From contig OZ034970.1 of assembly GCA_964030785.1 (NCBI GenBank), positions 19,902,134 through 19,966,133 of the forward strand: a stretch of 64,000 nucleotides of DNA. The letters are read 5' to 3'. Position 1 is the stretch's first letter. The number at the start of each line of letters is the position of its first letter. The stretch is from Siderastrea siderea (Eukaryota; Cnidaria; Anthozoa; Scleractinia; Rhizangiidae). Both the position numbers and the translations under genes were made by a program. The notes beneath the pieces were generated by a model. That model did no database searches, was not told the DNA's origin, and worked only from the letters and a program-made list of their open reading frames with translations. This document shows positions 46,801 through 57,501 of this stretch, one piece after another.

Positions 46801-48877
46801 AAATCAAATGAATTTACATGTACCTGCCACTTTCACTGTCTTTGCTGTCATCTCTGTGGAGATCCTCAAGGATGGAATAAAACCTGACGAAAAGCAGAGG
46901 CAATTCATATTAACTAATAATTATTACTACATTGCATGCAATTTTAACACATATCTTTCTTCATTGGGGTGAGTCTTGGAAGAGCAAAGTTTGTTTATAC
47001 CAGTGTATATCACAATCAATTGAAAATGTACCACAAAAGAAGGTAAGTGACATTGTGAGATCCTACGTTTTGTACTTTGTCAAAACCGGATCATTTTTCA
47101 AAAAAACCTGAGGTCCTGCCTCAGAAGCCACTTAACTCTAGTAACTAAAATTAAGGTGGCACTCTTCCAAGATAGAATGGCTTTCTGGGTAATGTAGACT
47201 AAACATCACAGCTGCAGGACATACATGTAATGATAGAATACAATAATTTCACCCAGTCCCTCCGGCTCATATTTTAGTAGTTCAACGGGAACAAGGAGTG
47301 TACTCATGGGTCTAATCACCATCCAGCCTACATAAATGTGTACCCATCTCCTCACATTGGCCCTGACCTGAGACAATGCTAGCAGTGCTCATGGCCAATT
47401 AAAAACATTGAAAAACCAGGCAAGAAAATAATTCAAGATTGGGTACAATGCATGCTTTCAATTGCATGGGCAGTTCTTGTTTCCCTCTTGTATACCAAGA
47501 GTGCTAAATATGGCTTTGTCCAGTGATTGACATAAATATTATTTTAGCTGTCTAATCAAAATACCACTGGTAGCCCTGCTAGCAATCATGTTTACCTCTT
47601 TGCGAAGTTGAATTCATCATCACTTATGTCTGAGTCTGCATCACTTCCATCGCTGTCACTATCAGGACCTCCTGTATCTTCTCTTTGGTTATCACCAGAA
47701 GAGGAAAAAGGATTTTCTGCAATACTGTTGAATTGGAAACTCAATGGGCCATCCAGTGATGCAATTGGTTGAAACTCAAAAGAACTTGTGGTGCCAGTTA
47801 TATCCACATCTCAACAAGTAACACGGAACAGACAGTAATTACACAATAATGTCGAAGTTAACAATACTGGTAGACACCTTGTTTGGGTGACAGCTACAAT
47901 CATGAGAATGGTGTAAAACTTTTCTTTACAGTCAGTGACACAGGTATTCTAGGGAACAAAATCAGCAAGACACAATGACATAACACTTACAGTAGAATCC
48001 CGATTTCTCGAACCCTTGGTTTTTCGAAACTCCCGATAATTCAAACCAAAACTGATTTCCCCTCACCAGTCACACTGTAATTTTACCCCCGATTTTTCGA
48101 ACACCTCGATGATTCGAACCAATTTGCTTTTCCCCAGGAGGTTCGAAAAATCGGGATTCCACTGTATTTTTGTGTATATAAATAAGGCTGCAGAAGCTTC
48201 CAGAATTTTCAAGGAGGGGGGGGGGGGAGATGGATGGAGAATAGGCATACTGGTGCATTTTATCTATTATTCAATCCTCACTCTCAGGCATTTGACTGTC
48301 AAATTTATGAATTTATAACAAATACCTACTTGTAAGGGAAATGAATGACCTAAAACGTAAGAATTTGACTGAAAAGTTTGGCCCCAGGATGTATGTAGCA
48401 CTAAAACAAAATTGTTCACAAATTAAAGTCATCTGTACAGATTGATAATATGATCAACATTTGTAAACATTATATTCAGAGTGATGCTCAATACAAGCTT
48501 TTCCGGTCTGACGTCAGTCACAAAGTTACAGTGTGCTAGATTATCTGTACTGCAACCACAGCTTCAACTGTTTCATAAAACAAGTTTTTTTTCTAGGAAA
48601 CTTACGAGTTTGTAACAACCAAGCTGTTGGCACTAGCGAGAGGCGAGACATCGACATGTACAGGAAAGTTTAGTGCATGACGGTGCCAGTTGGGACGAAC
48701 GGGCATCGAAAAATAGTTTGGATTGCCTGCACAAAGAAAGGCATAATATTATTTAGGAATGTGTATTGGCCTCACAACATCATATTCAGAATAAACCAGA
48801 TTCACAATAAAAATTATTTATCAAACTTACATTCACCTGGATCAACATTGCCAACACTTGCTCCCCCTTCCACGCTT
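43818..48877 (-). CDS. Unrecognised six-exon acidic protein (3' part of gene)
   Basis: Six minus-strand exons join with correct GT/AG borders and matching phases at every junction: 48877-48837, 48726-48606, 48400-48330, 47809-47596, 46883-46824 and 44022-43818 (stop). In order they read SVEGGASVGNVDP; NPNYFSMPVRPNWHRHALNF and PVHVDVSPLASANS; ATYILGPNFSVKFLRF; a Ser/Asp-rich stretch (GGPDSDSDGSDADSDISDDE); FYSILEDLHRDDSKDSESG; and LNERQFEELTSNMSTGD, ESDSDDDVPE, ending VKTPARLYDYF. About 237 residues, strongly acidic in the second half with two Ser/Asp clusters like casein-kinase-2 sites. The start lies upstream; an open stretch near 49150-49320 (AYEAVDHEVPLEV...) could be an earlier exon but its phase does not fit directly. 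I do not recognise a family. Intron 3 contains a MITE (47990-48164), the last intron (44023-46823) nothing recognisable. A host gene is more likely than a transposon. Confidence 0.6.
47990..48164. mobile_element. pogo-type MITE (175 bp) in an intron
   Basis: Ends CAGTAGAATCCCGATTTCTC and, inverted, CAGTGGAATCCCGATTTTTC (25-bp inverted repeats with two mismatches), flanked by TA at 47988-47989 and 48165-48166. CAGT ends with TA target are the pogo/Tigger signature. Internal gattttTcgaac blocks repeat the terminal motif. It lies in intron 3 of the six-exon gene. Confidence 0.85.
48200..48232. repeat. Poly-G tract in the same intron
   Basis: A run of about ten G at 48217-48227, next to the MITE. 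Confidence 0.8.
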
Positions 48878-48879
48878 CT

Positions 48880-49955
48880 AAAATAAGAAAGATAAGGAAA
48901 GACGCTAAATTAAAATGTGGCGACAGCTTAACAGTAAATTGGAGGGGTGCGTGGAAAAAGGTCCTAAGTGACTCTTGATATGATGTCATATTCTCCTTTT
49001 GTTTCACAAGCAAATAAAAGGGAATTTGGAAGGAGAATTTAGCAGTTTATCAGAACTCATTTAGGGCTTTTTTCCACACACCCCTGTTGTAATCAACAGC
49101 GAAGATACAGCTTTCATCGTTAGCATTACAATCAAGCAATACGACAACCATAATCTATCTCGGCTTAACTTGGTCGCGATCCTGGCCCCATCTGGCCTTC
49201 CGTGGCCCCATCTTCTACAATATTGCTTGGAGATTTTGCATGGCTGACTTCCAGGGGCACCTCGTGATCAACTGCTTCATATGCTGTAGTGTAGTTGGCT
49301 ATTCTCTTGTTCATACTCTGTTTGGTAAATTGTTATGACAGTAGGCAATTTTCTCAACCAGAAACAATGTGCAGTATATGTTCTCAGTCTTTGCACCAGG
49401 ATTTGCTTAGCAGGGGCCATTGTTGTCTTTTGCTGGTGGACTATTTTTAAACCAGTGACATCAATGAGTTTCTTGTGGGCAATTGGGCATGGGCAGAAAG
49501 CATCGAGGAGCAAGGGTTTAAGTTGTAAATGACACCTGAGAGACACATCTGGAAACCAGACAGGACAGGATGAAGTTCCATTTTTAACCTTTCATCCATA
49601 CATCACATGCCAAACAAATGTTAAGATGAGTAGCACAGTCGCATAACCATTTGCCTTAAGAAGGCCCAAACATAGTTCATTTTTTGTCCACTTTTAATCA
49701 TTCTTTGACCTCCATTTTCATCTACATGCACACTTAAATCTATAACTGTAAATACTTCTGTATTATTATGAATAATTTTTTTCATTATCCACAATTTGAT
49801 GTGGGCGTGGCACATTTTTGTTTCTCTTGTGTGATCATTAAAATGCAGCCAAAAGGGAAAAAACAACTACTAAAATAATTAATACCATTTAAACTGCATA
49901 GTGTCACAATGAGGCAATAATCTCTTCATTTGTTGTAAAGAGATTTTGGCAGATG

Positions 49956-49956
<1 letters not shown>
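48880..49956. other. Possible upstream exon zone of the acidic-protein gene
   Basis: Minus strand 49320-49150 reads MNKRIANYTTAYEAVDHEVP, then LEVSHAKSPSNIVEDGATEG before a stop. Composition resembles the acidic protein, but no donor in the needed phase was found. Nothing else was recognised. Confidence 0.25.
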
Positions 49957-49996
<40 letters not shown>

Positions 49997-50110
49997 TTTA
50001 TTTACGTGTCAAAATTGATCTAGCTCCCTGTAAAGACAGGGTGCTAATTGCGGACACACTAAATAGATAGGCAGCATATATAACGGTTGTCTGTTTTTCA
50101 TCAGTTGTGA
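49957..50110 (-). repeat. LINE 3' end with (TTA)n tail
   Basis: On the minus strand: gtgtccgcaattagcaccct, then ttgacacgtaaataaagtt, then about 13 TTA units (49957-49995). Same motif order as 14825-14915. The coding body upstream is not recognisable. Confidence 0.55.
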
Positions 50111-50574
50111 AAGTCATGTTGTGACTGTTTTCTCTGACATACACGTAAAAAATGGCCCTTGAGAACCCTGTGTCCTTTCTGTAGTTAACACTGGTAGTCG
50201 TCTGTCACATTGCTGTCTAGTTCTTAATTTCTTGAGGAGTGAAGGAGATAAATGTCTTAGCCAGGATCGTTCTAAGTAGGTATGGCAACTATAGTGCCCT
50301 TTTTGGCACGATTGGAAATGTAGGAGGGAGTATCTTGGTCTAATATTGGGGCTTCAGTTGCTTGTCAAGTGGTTGCGACATCACTTTCCTGGCTAGCTTC
50401 ACCTTCTTCCATTCATCAAGCCATGCCTTGTTGCTACATTTCTCCTCTTAAATGTGTGGGTCTGTCCATGCAAGTGAAATTGGCTGAGCATGGCAAAATA
50501 TTCAAGACTTCATCTGTCGCAAATCTGAGCGCATTTTCTAATAATTTCTGAAGTCAATAGGTTACCAAATTTGC

Positions 50575-51861
50575 TTAGGAATGGTGCTCCGCTAGTGGGT
50601 TTTGCCCGTGGGCTCCACTATCAGTAGTCAAGTAGTTGCAAATCAACTCTTGATCTTGATCTTGTACGGGGGAATTCGATATGACAAATATGTGTTCCTT
50701 CACAAGGTGAGGATCCTCTGCACTTGCATCTCCTTCCACTTCACAAAGTATAGTGACATCCAACGATACTTCGACAACATAGAAGTATTCAGATCTAATT
50801 GTACTATCAGTACAGAGTTGTTTGTTGTGGTGTAGTAATGCACAGACACCTCTTGACCTGCGGATAGGTAGCAAGTAGCTCCATGAAGTATTTAAAGACT
50901 TTCAATGGGAGATTTTCCTTCTTAGTGAGGGCAATTTTTGTTGTCCTGACCACAGGCAAGAAACTCTCCTGTGGTAATGTACTTGTAATGTGACCAGCGT
51001 ACAAACCCCCTTCTCTGAATTTTTCTCAGAACAAATCTACACCACATTACTCACATTCTCTTTGTAAGCATTTGATGCTGTAGAAGGAAGCGCCTTCAGA
51101 TTTAGAGCTGAATTGGCTGGTCTCCCTCAGCAGAGGTTTTCTGGGTTGCTTAATTCTAAACCCTGGCATGCCAAGAAAGCAATTTGTTTCTACATGTTTT
51201 CTGCACAAAACAAAGGCTTCAAGTTATCAAACTTTCCTTGACATTAATTTTGGGGTGGAGACTGCAAGGACTTAAGGCCTTATGTGCCACTCGGCATGAA
51301 GAGGATGAGTGAGTGAGCGAGTGAGTGAGTGAGTGAGTGAGTGAGTGAGTGAGTGAGTGAGTGAGTGAGTGAGCAAGTGTGACTTCAAATTGAATAAATG
51401 GTTTTGCTTACATTTTTTTCAACTGTGTGCTTTGTGTGGCGGTTGTATTCATTCTTCCCAATTTTCTTCTTGATTAAATCTTTTTTATCTTAGTTGGATT
51501 GGTTTGCTGTGTTTGTCCACATCATACAGCCAGTTTTCTAATTGTCCTTTTAAAATGTTTTCATGATACTGGATGGCTTTGCTGATACTCTTTTCACCAA
51601 GGTTCGGAAGTTTACCTACTCAGTTTTTTGGTTTCGATTTTTTAGTCTTTCTCCAAATGTAAGAGATTTAGAATCCATTAACATGGTGGGAAAGCTTAAC
51701 TTCATCCAGTCCCTCAGAAATGTTGAAGCAAGTGCCCTCATAGTCACAGTTTCCTTTCTTCTTGAAACCACTTTCTGATATAATTTTGTCTGTGGACTTT
51801 TCACAATACTATGGAAAATCTCCACTTTTTTCTTGGAGTGCCCTTTTGACTTAATCCACAT
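50575..51861 (-). other. Two unrecognised open stretches, possibly transposon-derived
   Basis: Minus 51004-50575 has overlapping frames (LPVVRTTKIALTKKENLPLK; EYFYVVEVSLDVTILCEVEG) and minus 51861-51616 has another (RKETVTMRALASTFLRDWMK). Codon use looks protein-like, but I recognise no family and see no clear exon borders. The microsatellite 51302-51373 lies between. Confidence 0.25.
51302..51373. repeat. (GAGT)n microsatellite
   Basis: About 18 GAGT units with one GAGC interruption near the start and one near the end. Confidence 0.95.
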
Positions 51862-52129
51862 TTTTTTGACGTCTGGTTTGGGAAACCAGGGGAAACTACG
51901 CTGGTACTATCCTAAAACAAAAACCCCATTTAGATAAACAATCCCTGAAAAATTCAGGTCAGTCTGATAAATCGTTCCCAAGATATCCTTACTTAAAGGA
52001 AAAATATTGCATAATGCAAAAATAAGGTAAATAAAAAAGATTATTTTCATGGAATTATTAGGCTCAATTATGGCCTAATTACTTGTATTAGGCCACAACA
52101 GACTCTATAATCAATTTAAAGGTTTCCAG

Positions 52130-53170
52130 CATATGTCACCCCTTCAGCTTCGTGCAGTGCTTCTTCACAACAGGGACGCACAAGCGCTTGACTTGATGTA
52201 GTCTCTTTTCTTTCATAGTTGCCTGCAAGTCAGAATATTGAACTTCTCCAGCACCTTAAATCTGTTGGCAGCTCCACTATGGAAATGGCAAACTGCTGAG
52301 GGCACAGCACAATCAACATCTTTGACACCATGGTTTGTGTTTGGGACACTGTGCCCACACCATTGAGTTTAAGCATTTATTGCGATTTTGTGGTGTCCCT
52401 GAAACACATCTTTCAAGCCGTTTAGAGTCACTTGAATGAAAAGTGGGCTGTAGGACTGTAGGCCGTAGGCTGTAGGTCCTTCGCTTGGGCAGTGGTAGCT
52501 ACTCGCGGCAAGCCATCTTTTAGAGAGCTTGTGGAGGAAGAGAAGTTATCAAAGTGCACCTTACAGTTAGCATTCTTTTGATGTTCGTGCATCAAGCAGT
52601 TAGCATTTTCCCCCCAAAAGCAACTCAGGCTTAACCTGTGCTTTGACTGTCCTGCCTGTGTAAATCTCAGTCATACAGAAATGTGCTGACAAAGTATGCA
52701 AAGCCCACACTTTGATCACCCACTTGTTGGCCTTATTAGGAAGATATTGCCTTAAACTTGTCTGGATTTGGGTCGGACTGATTTGCTAGTCCACTGAGTG
52801 GTGTTCCTCTTGAGGTATTTTCTGGAATTTCTCTAGCACAAAGTTGACAGCAGGGCATACTTTATACAACTTACCATAATCCTTGTGAGTTACTGGTCAT
52901 TTTTTCCATTGTCGTTGCAATGGAAAAGATATTTTATTTTCCCCAAACGGTTGATAGACAACATTAGCTTTGCAAGGGACCCTTGTTTCTTTTGACCAGT
53001 ACATTCTGATTTGTGGTAGTCTTATTTTTAACAGCTCTTGTGAGATGATCCACGTTCTGTGGATGCATTCACTGATGCCCTTTCAGCTTTGTTGGCATTT
53101 TAGAGTGGTGATCTCATTAGTTCCTCCTCGTCAACGGAAGATGGTTCACAGGTCAGTTCAGTACATTCTA
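52130..53170 (-). pseudogene. piggyBac transposase relic
   Basis: Minus strand, in order over several frames: LPQIRMYWSKETRVP (about 53020), SINRLGKIKYLFHCNDNG, KLYKVCPAVNFVLEKFQ, HHSVD with an in-frame stop where Glu is expected (first catalytic Asp), LRQYLPNKANKWVIKVWALH (about 52720-52780), VHFDNFSSS (second Asp region, about 52590) and FKVLEKFNILTC. This is the piggyBac core order (YW...VP; NRF..I...H..DN; D..P.l; S.DE...PFKGR; K..KWGIK; DNFYTS; V...N...GGVD). Multiple frameshifts and stops; dead. Its TTAA flanks were not found. Confidence 0.7.
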
Positions 53171-53177
53171 TCCATAT

Positions 53178-53247
53178 TGTACATTTAAATGTACATAAAT
53201 GTACAAAATGTACAAAATGTAAATAAATGTACATTTAAATGTACATA
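53178..53247. repeat. Palindromic TGTACATTTAAATGTACA cluster
   Basis: GTACATTTAAATGTAC occurs at both ends of a 68-base stretch, with direct ATGTACAAA units between. It can fold as one long hairpin or as two small ones. Confidence 0.8.
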
Positions 53248-53399
53248 AAGCTTTCCTCGTCCACACAACTCTTAAACATGCTTGTAATTCCACTCAAGGG
53301 ATTTGCTGACAACCTGGGTTACTTTGTTGCGCTCACGCTTCATAAAGTCAAAATGATCTGGTCTTACAAATGGGAAGCGCCGTTTCAGTACCTCAGTGT

Positions 53400-54050
53400 G
53401 CTTTCTCTAATTTCTCTTTCCGACTGAACCAAGCTCAAAGAAGCCTTTCAACAGGATCATATATGTCACTGCGTAGTCAGGAACAAAACCGTCATCTTCA
53501 TGTTCAGGTTTGTCAAGGAGGTGAAATTCTTGTTTCAACTGAGACTTCTGTGTACTTTTCTTAAAGTGCTGTGGGTTCTGATTTGTTGCACTTACGGTTC
53601 TCTTGGCACCCGTCTGAAATGAATACGGTTGTCTATTTGCAAATGTGCTGTGGTAACACCACTAGGATTCTGGCCAGCTGAAGAAGACAATGAAGGACCT
53701 GGTGTATTAGTGGCTGTGGAGTGCGATGGTCCAATGGCATTTGTTCTCGACTCGCTGAGCGGGTAGATTTAGCTATTAGATCGTGTGTTCTCATCAACAA
53801 CAAAGAGTTGTTCCCTGATCGTTGAAGAGCAATCTCGTTATGCACACATTCTCGAACCATTTGAGAAAGTTCTTGTCATGGAGCGTCTTCGGCTGCCATG
53901 TTGTTCTTTGGCGTGTACAGCAAGGTTGTCTCCAGACCATGCTCTTCTTTCTGAGAGGGGATGTGACTGGGAGAGTGGTTGTTGTGGAGGGGTAAGGAGG
54001 GGAAGATTTTGTTGAATGGAAACTTCCCGACGTCCGGGAACTTCGAAAAG
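53400..54050 (-). other. Open stretch with a good splice donor, unrecognised
   Basis: Minus strand reads ESRTNAIGPSHSTATNTPGP, then QIDNRIHFRRVPREP up to a GTAAGT donor at about 53597. It looks like an exon of an unidentified or transposon gene; the frame is open only from about 53760. Confidence 0.3.
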
Positions 54051-54370
54051 TTGTAGCTCAAAAATTCGTTCAATAAAGAAGAACATAAAGAAATTGAAAT
54101 TGAAGTTTAATGAAATTTTTTGTTCAATGAAAATAGTTTGGATTGAAGTTGAATCAATAATTTCCTTGAACAGCACGGCACTTTGAGCACTAGAGTTGAA
54201 CGATCGTTGAATAAAAATAGTCTGCATTGAAGTTGATTGAATATTACATTTGACTAGACAATGCCTGGATTGAAGTTGACTGAATATTACTGTTGAATGA
54301 ACAATGCCTGGGTTGAACTTGAATGTAAATGTCTGTTGAAAGTAAATATAAATTGTTGAATGTAAACATG
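54050..54370. repeat. Degenerate TTGAA-rich tandem array
   Basis: About a dozen variants of attgaagttgaatgaa.. with an irregular period near 50 bases (caatgcctgg.ttgaa occurs twice). It replaces the region where the BEL/Pao reverse transcriptase would be expected. Confidence 0.55.
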
Positions 54371-54389
54371 TACACATGTTTTGCAACAA

Positions 54390-56450
54390 ATGGCCAACCA
54401 TACTTGACTGCTTACTTTCCTTGGGTAGTCTATCTTTATTAGGTCCTTGAGCTCTTTGCATTTTTCATAAACTTAAGGTTCCTTTTGAAGTCGTTTCTTT
54501 AAGAGACTGAGTCAACGCTCTGTGACTGATCTGTTTTGTAGGTTTTGAAGGTATCTTTTCCATGGCAGTGCTATTTCATAGTGACCATTTTTAAGCTGAG
54601 CCACTTCTTCCATGACATCCAGCGCTCTTCGGTTGTTCAGCAACATTGACATTTTAGAATTGAAGGCTGAGTCATTGAACTCTCGATTGCAGAACTCTTG
54701 AAGCTGATGTTCCAAAGACTTGTTTACTTGAACGAAATTGGTAGTTGGTGATTTGGTGGTGTCTTTTGTGGGGATCGTTTAGAACTCTGCCCAGCAGGGT
54801 TTGGGTAGCAAATGGTCCTCCGTTTTCACTCTTCCTAGTTTCTTGTGGCCACAACAGTTGGGGTACATTGCTACCGATGAGAAGACCAAACTTGGCTTCA
54901 AAATGTGGGATGGCTCCTCCCAGCAGACTTATCATGGAACATTCAACTGGCATGTCTTCACCTTGTAGAGGTGTATGTCGCGTTCCCAATGTGGCAGACG
55001 TAAGGTGCTGTACAACGGAGTTCACCAGCTTAACCAGAGTGAGGCACAACAGTCGGCAATTCAACAAGATTTATTAAAGAACAGGCTGAGCCGCTTGTAC
55101 ATCACTTACGGTAAAAACTAGATTGTCCGAGTCAAGAAAGGCACATGGAACAACAAGCTAAATGAAAATGAACGAAACTGTAAGAAAGAAAAATGTAGAA
55201 AAACGACTTACATCTGTTCTAACACTGGGTATGGGAAACTCCAAAGAAAATAGCTCCAAATACTTAGAGTTTAACTATAAGTGACGCCTCAAACATGTGA
55301 CTCTGACAAACTGAAACGTGCTTAAAGGAGCACAGTCGGGAAGATTTCGCAGATTTCTGGTCAAAACTGTGCTAAAATGATCGGTAGCTAACTTTATCCA
55401 TGCCCAACATTGTGTTTGAACATTTAGAGGAACATATTAACTTAATTTCATTTAGAGAAAACAAACCATGACCATTTAATATCGATTTAATGTCAACACG
55501 CTGAAAGAATTTGAAAGGTTTAGCCTAATATTTTCAAATTGCAATCCATTTCCATCCGTGCAATCCGTAGCAACAGACGACAGAAAATAGTTTCAGTGAA
55601 GTAATACAGTCTTTGGTAACAAAACTAGACCATTATTTGTCGGCGTTCATTGATGGGACAGCAAATTTTTTATTTTTAAAGTAAACTAAAATAGCGTGAC
55701 TATGCCCCTTTAAGAAATATGATATCTAAATACCTAAACAATGACGAAACATCTATGTACCTTACAGCATAAGAGACAGTTTTGTCCTCTGTCCCTTGCT
55801 ATTAAGCTGTTGCAGCAGACTTTCAGTACATAACGATTTGCACCAGAGTCTAGAACAGCATAAGATTGAACCACATCTTGTACATACTTCGCCTTGACGC
55901 GAACAGAAACCATGGTGAGCCCTGTAATAGTTGTACTTGACGTAGCTGTTGCTGGCTGGACTAGAGTTGCTGTTAGGCTTCAGCTCCTTGTTGTTTGAAT
56001 CCTGATTGGCGGTATTGTTACCAGTGGTCTTTGAACCACTCTTATTTTCTGCATGAGTGGAGGAAGGTGGAATGCTTGGAGGTACATCCTCTGGCCTTAC
56101 AGAACCTTTCCTTTTTGTATGAGTGAACGAAGTGTCCTTTCCCTAAAGGATTCACAATGTGGTAAACCAATGATCAGCAAAACACAAAGGGAACTCGGGT
56201 TTCTTGTTTGAGGATTGAGTATCTTGGGTTTTCTATGAGCTGAAAATCTGTTTACCTTGGGACGTCTTGTCCTTTGGTTGTTGAAAAGCTGTTTGCCCTT
56301 GCTTTCACTTGCAACGTTACCAATGATTTGGTGGGAGGCTGCCCTTGCCTTGGCAGTCATGAACTTCTTTATGTCTGCTACAGTTGTATGTCTTGCTTCC
56401 CTCTCTACGATTTGATTGATGGCATCCTGCCACTTTATCCTCGTAGAATA
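54390..56450 (-). pseudogene. BEL/Pao LTR-retrotransposon relic (gag end, protease, start of RT)
   Basis: Minus strand. Gag end: IKWQDAINQIVEREARHTTV, DIKKFMTAKARAASHQIIGN, and a Cys/His stretch degraded from a zinc knuckle (56450-56097). Protease: VSVRVKAKYVQDVVQSY then AVLDSGANR with the Asp-Ser-Gly active site (about 55900-55840). Post-protease: FGLLIGSNVP and FATQTLLGRVL (about 54960-54780). Pre-RT: LEHQLQEFCNREFND, NNRRALDVMEEVAQL, GHYEIALPWK (54715-54512) and YEKCKELKDLIK. RT, RNase H, integrase and LTRs were not found. Several frameshifts. A MITE (55326-55709) is inserted in it. BEL/Pao is a gag-pol group of metazoan LTR retrotransposons; this copy is dead. Confidence 0.75.
55326..55709. 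mobile_element. MITE family C, second copy, TTAA-flanked (384 bp)
   Basis: Ends AGGAGCACAGTCGG and, inverted, AGGGGCATAGTCAC, flanked by TTAA (55322-55325 and 55710-55713). It shares end design, length and an internal attaggctaa-type segment with 41028-41418. It lies inside the BEL/Pao relic, between its protease and post-protease parts. Confidence 0.75.
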
Positions 56451-57148
56451 TGGAAGCCTTTTGACAGGGCTTCTGATAATTCGCGGGAAGAAAAGTGAAA
56501 TTTCACGGGATTTGAAGAGACAAATTCGCGGAGAAAACGGCGGATTTCGCGGGATTTTCGCGGGAATTTTCGGGGCAAATTTTCGTTGAAAAGCAAACAA
56601 GAAAGCAAAAAAGAATGATTCCTGACAAAAATATTAGACGGATGTCAAATTCAGGGCAAGAAAAAAACATAAAAGTTCATCCAACACAGTTCTGAAGGCA
56701 ACTGTACTTGTTTTGAGCGACAAGAAAAACATATAAAGCTTTACCAAAACGCTTGGCCGATTAACCTCCTTTTTCAGCTGCAGTTTAGAGCCAAAAACAG
56801 CAACGCAATAAACTTCTTTCCCCCCATCGCTCTCTTGTGTTGCTTTGCAGTTTACAAGGCAAGATTGTTCTAGATCAAAGGTTTAAATCCATCTGTGAAC
56901 TCAAAACATTCTTGTGTCCTCATTCGTGTATGATTAAACGTGTGCCTGCATTACTACAGACAGCAGTTTCCTTTCACACTCCGTATAGTGTCAACGAAAA
57001 GTCTTTTCTTTTATTGTGTCTTTTGTACTGCCCGGGGTGTATTGTCTTTGGAACGTCTCTGGGGGGAGATCATCCAATGCATTGCTTTGCAGTACATTGG
57101 GCAAACGGCGGTTCACTTCAGACAACTTTTAGATATGAAACATTTTAT
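56451..57148. other. Non-coding stretch with cgcggga repeats
   Basis: 56480-56600 has gcgggattt/gcgggaattt repeats near the gag end. The open frames on the plus strand (56837-57173) have no motif. Confidence 0.35.
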
Positions 57149-57452
57149 TAATTTTGATTTTTTTTCCAATTAATTAGATCAGTAGTTTGCAAAGGGAAAG
57201 AACATAACGTTTTTAATAAAAGTTCTTCAAAGATTCCGTCTGAAGACTTTAAATGCCGTAACAAACAGCCCAATTTATGTACATAGTTCAGTATCTGTAT
57301 TAATTTTGATTTTTTTTCGATTATTTAGATCAGCAGTTTGCAAAGGGAAAGAACATAACGTTTTTAATAAAAGTTCTTCAAAGATTCCGTCTGAAGACGT
57401 TAAATGCCGTAAGAAACAGCCCAATTTATGTACATAGTTCAGTATCTGTAAA
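57149..57452. repeat. Tandem duplication, period 152 bp, two copies
   Basis: From ttaattttgatttttttt to cagtatctgta, repeated once with a few substitutions (actttaaatg/acgttaaatg, aacaaac/aagaaac). Confidence 0.9.
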
Positions 57453-57501
57453 AGTGCCACTTAGAGCCAGAAAAATGTCCCCTTATCTTCTCGCCTTTCA
57501 G

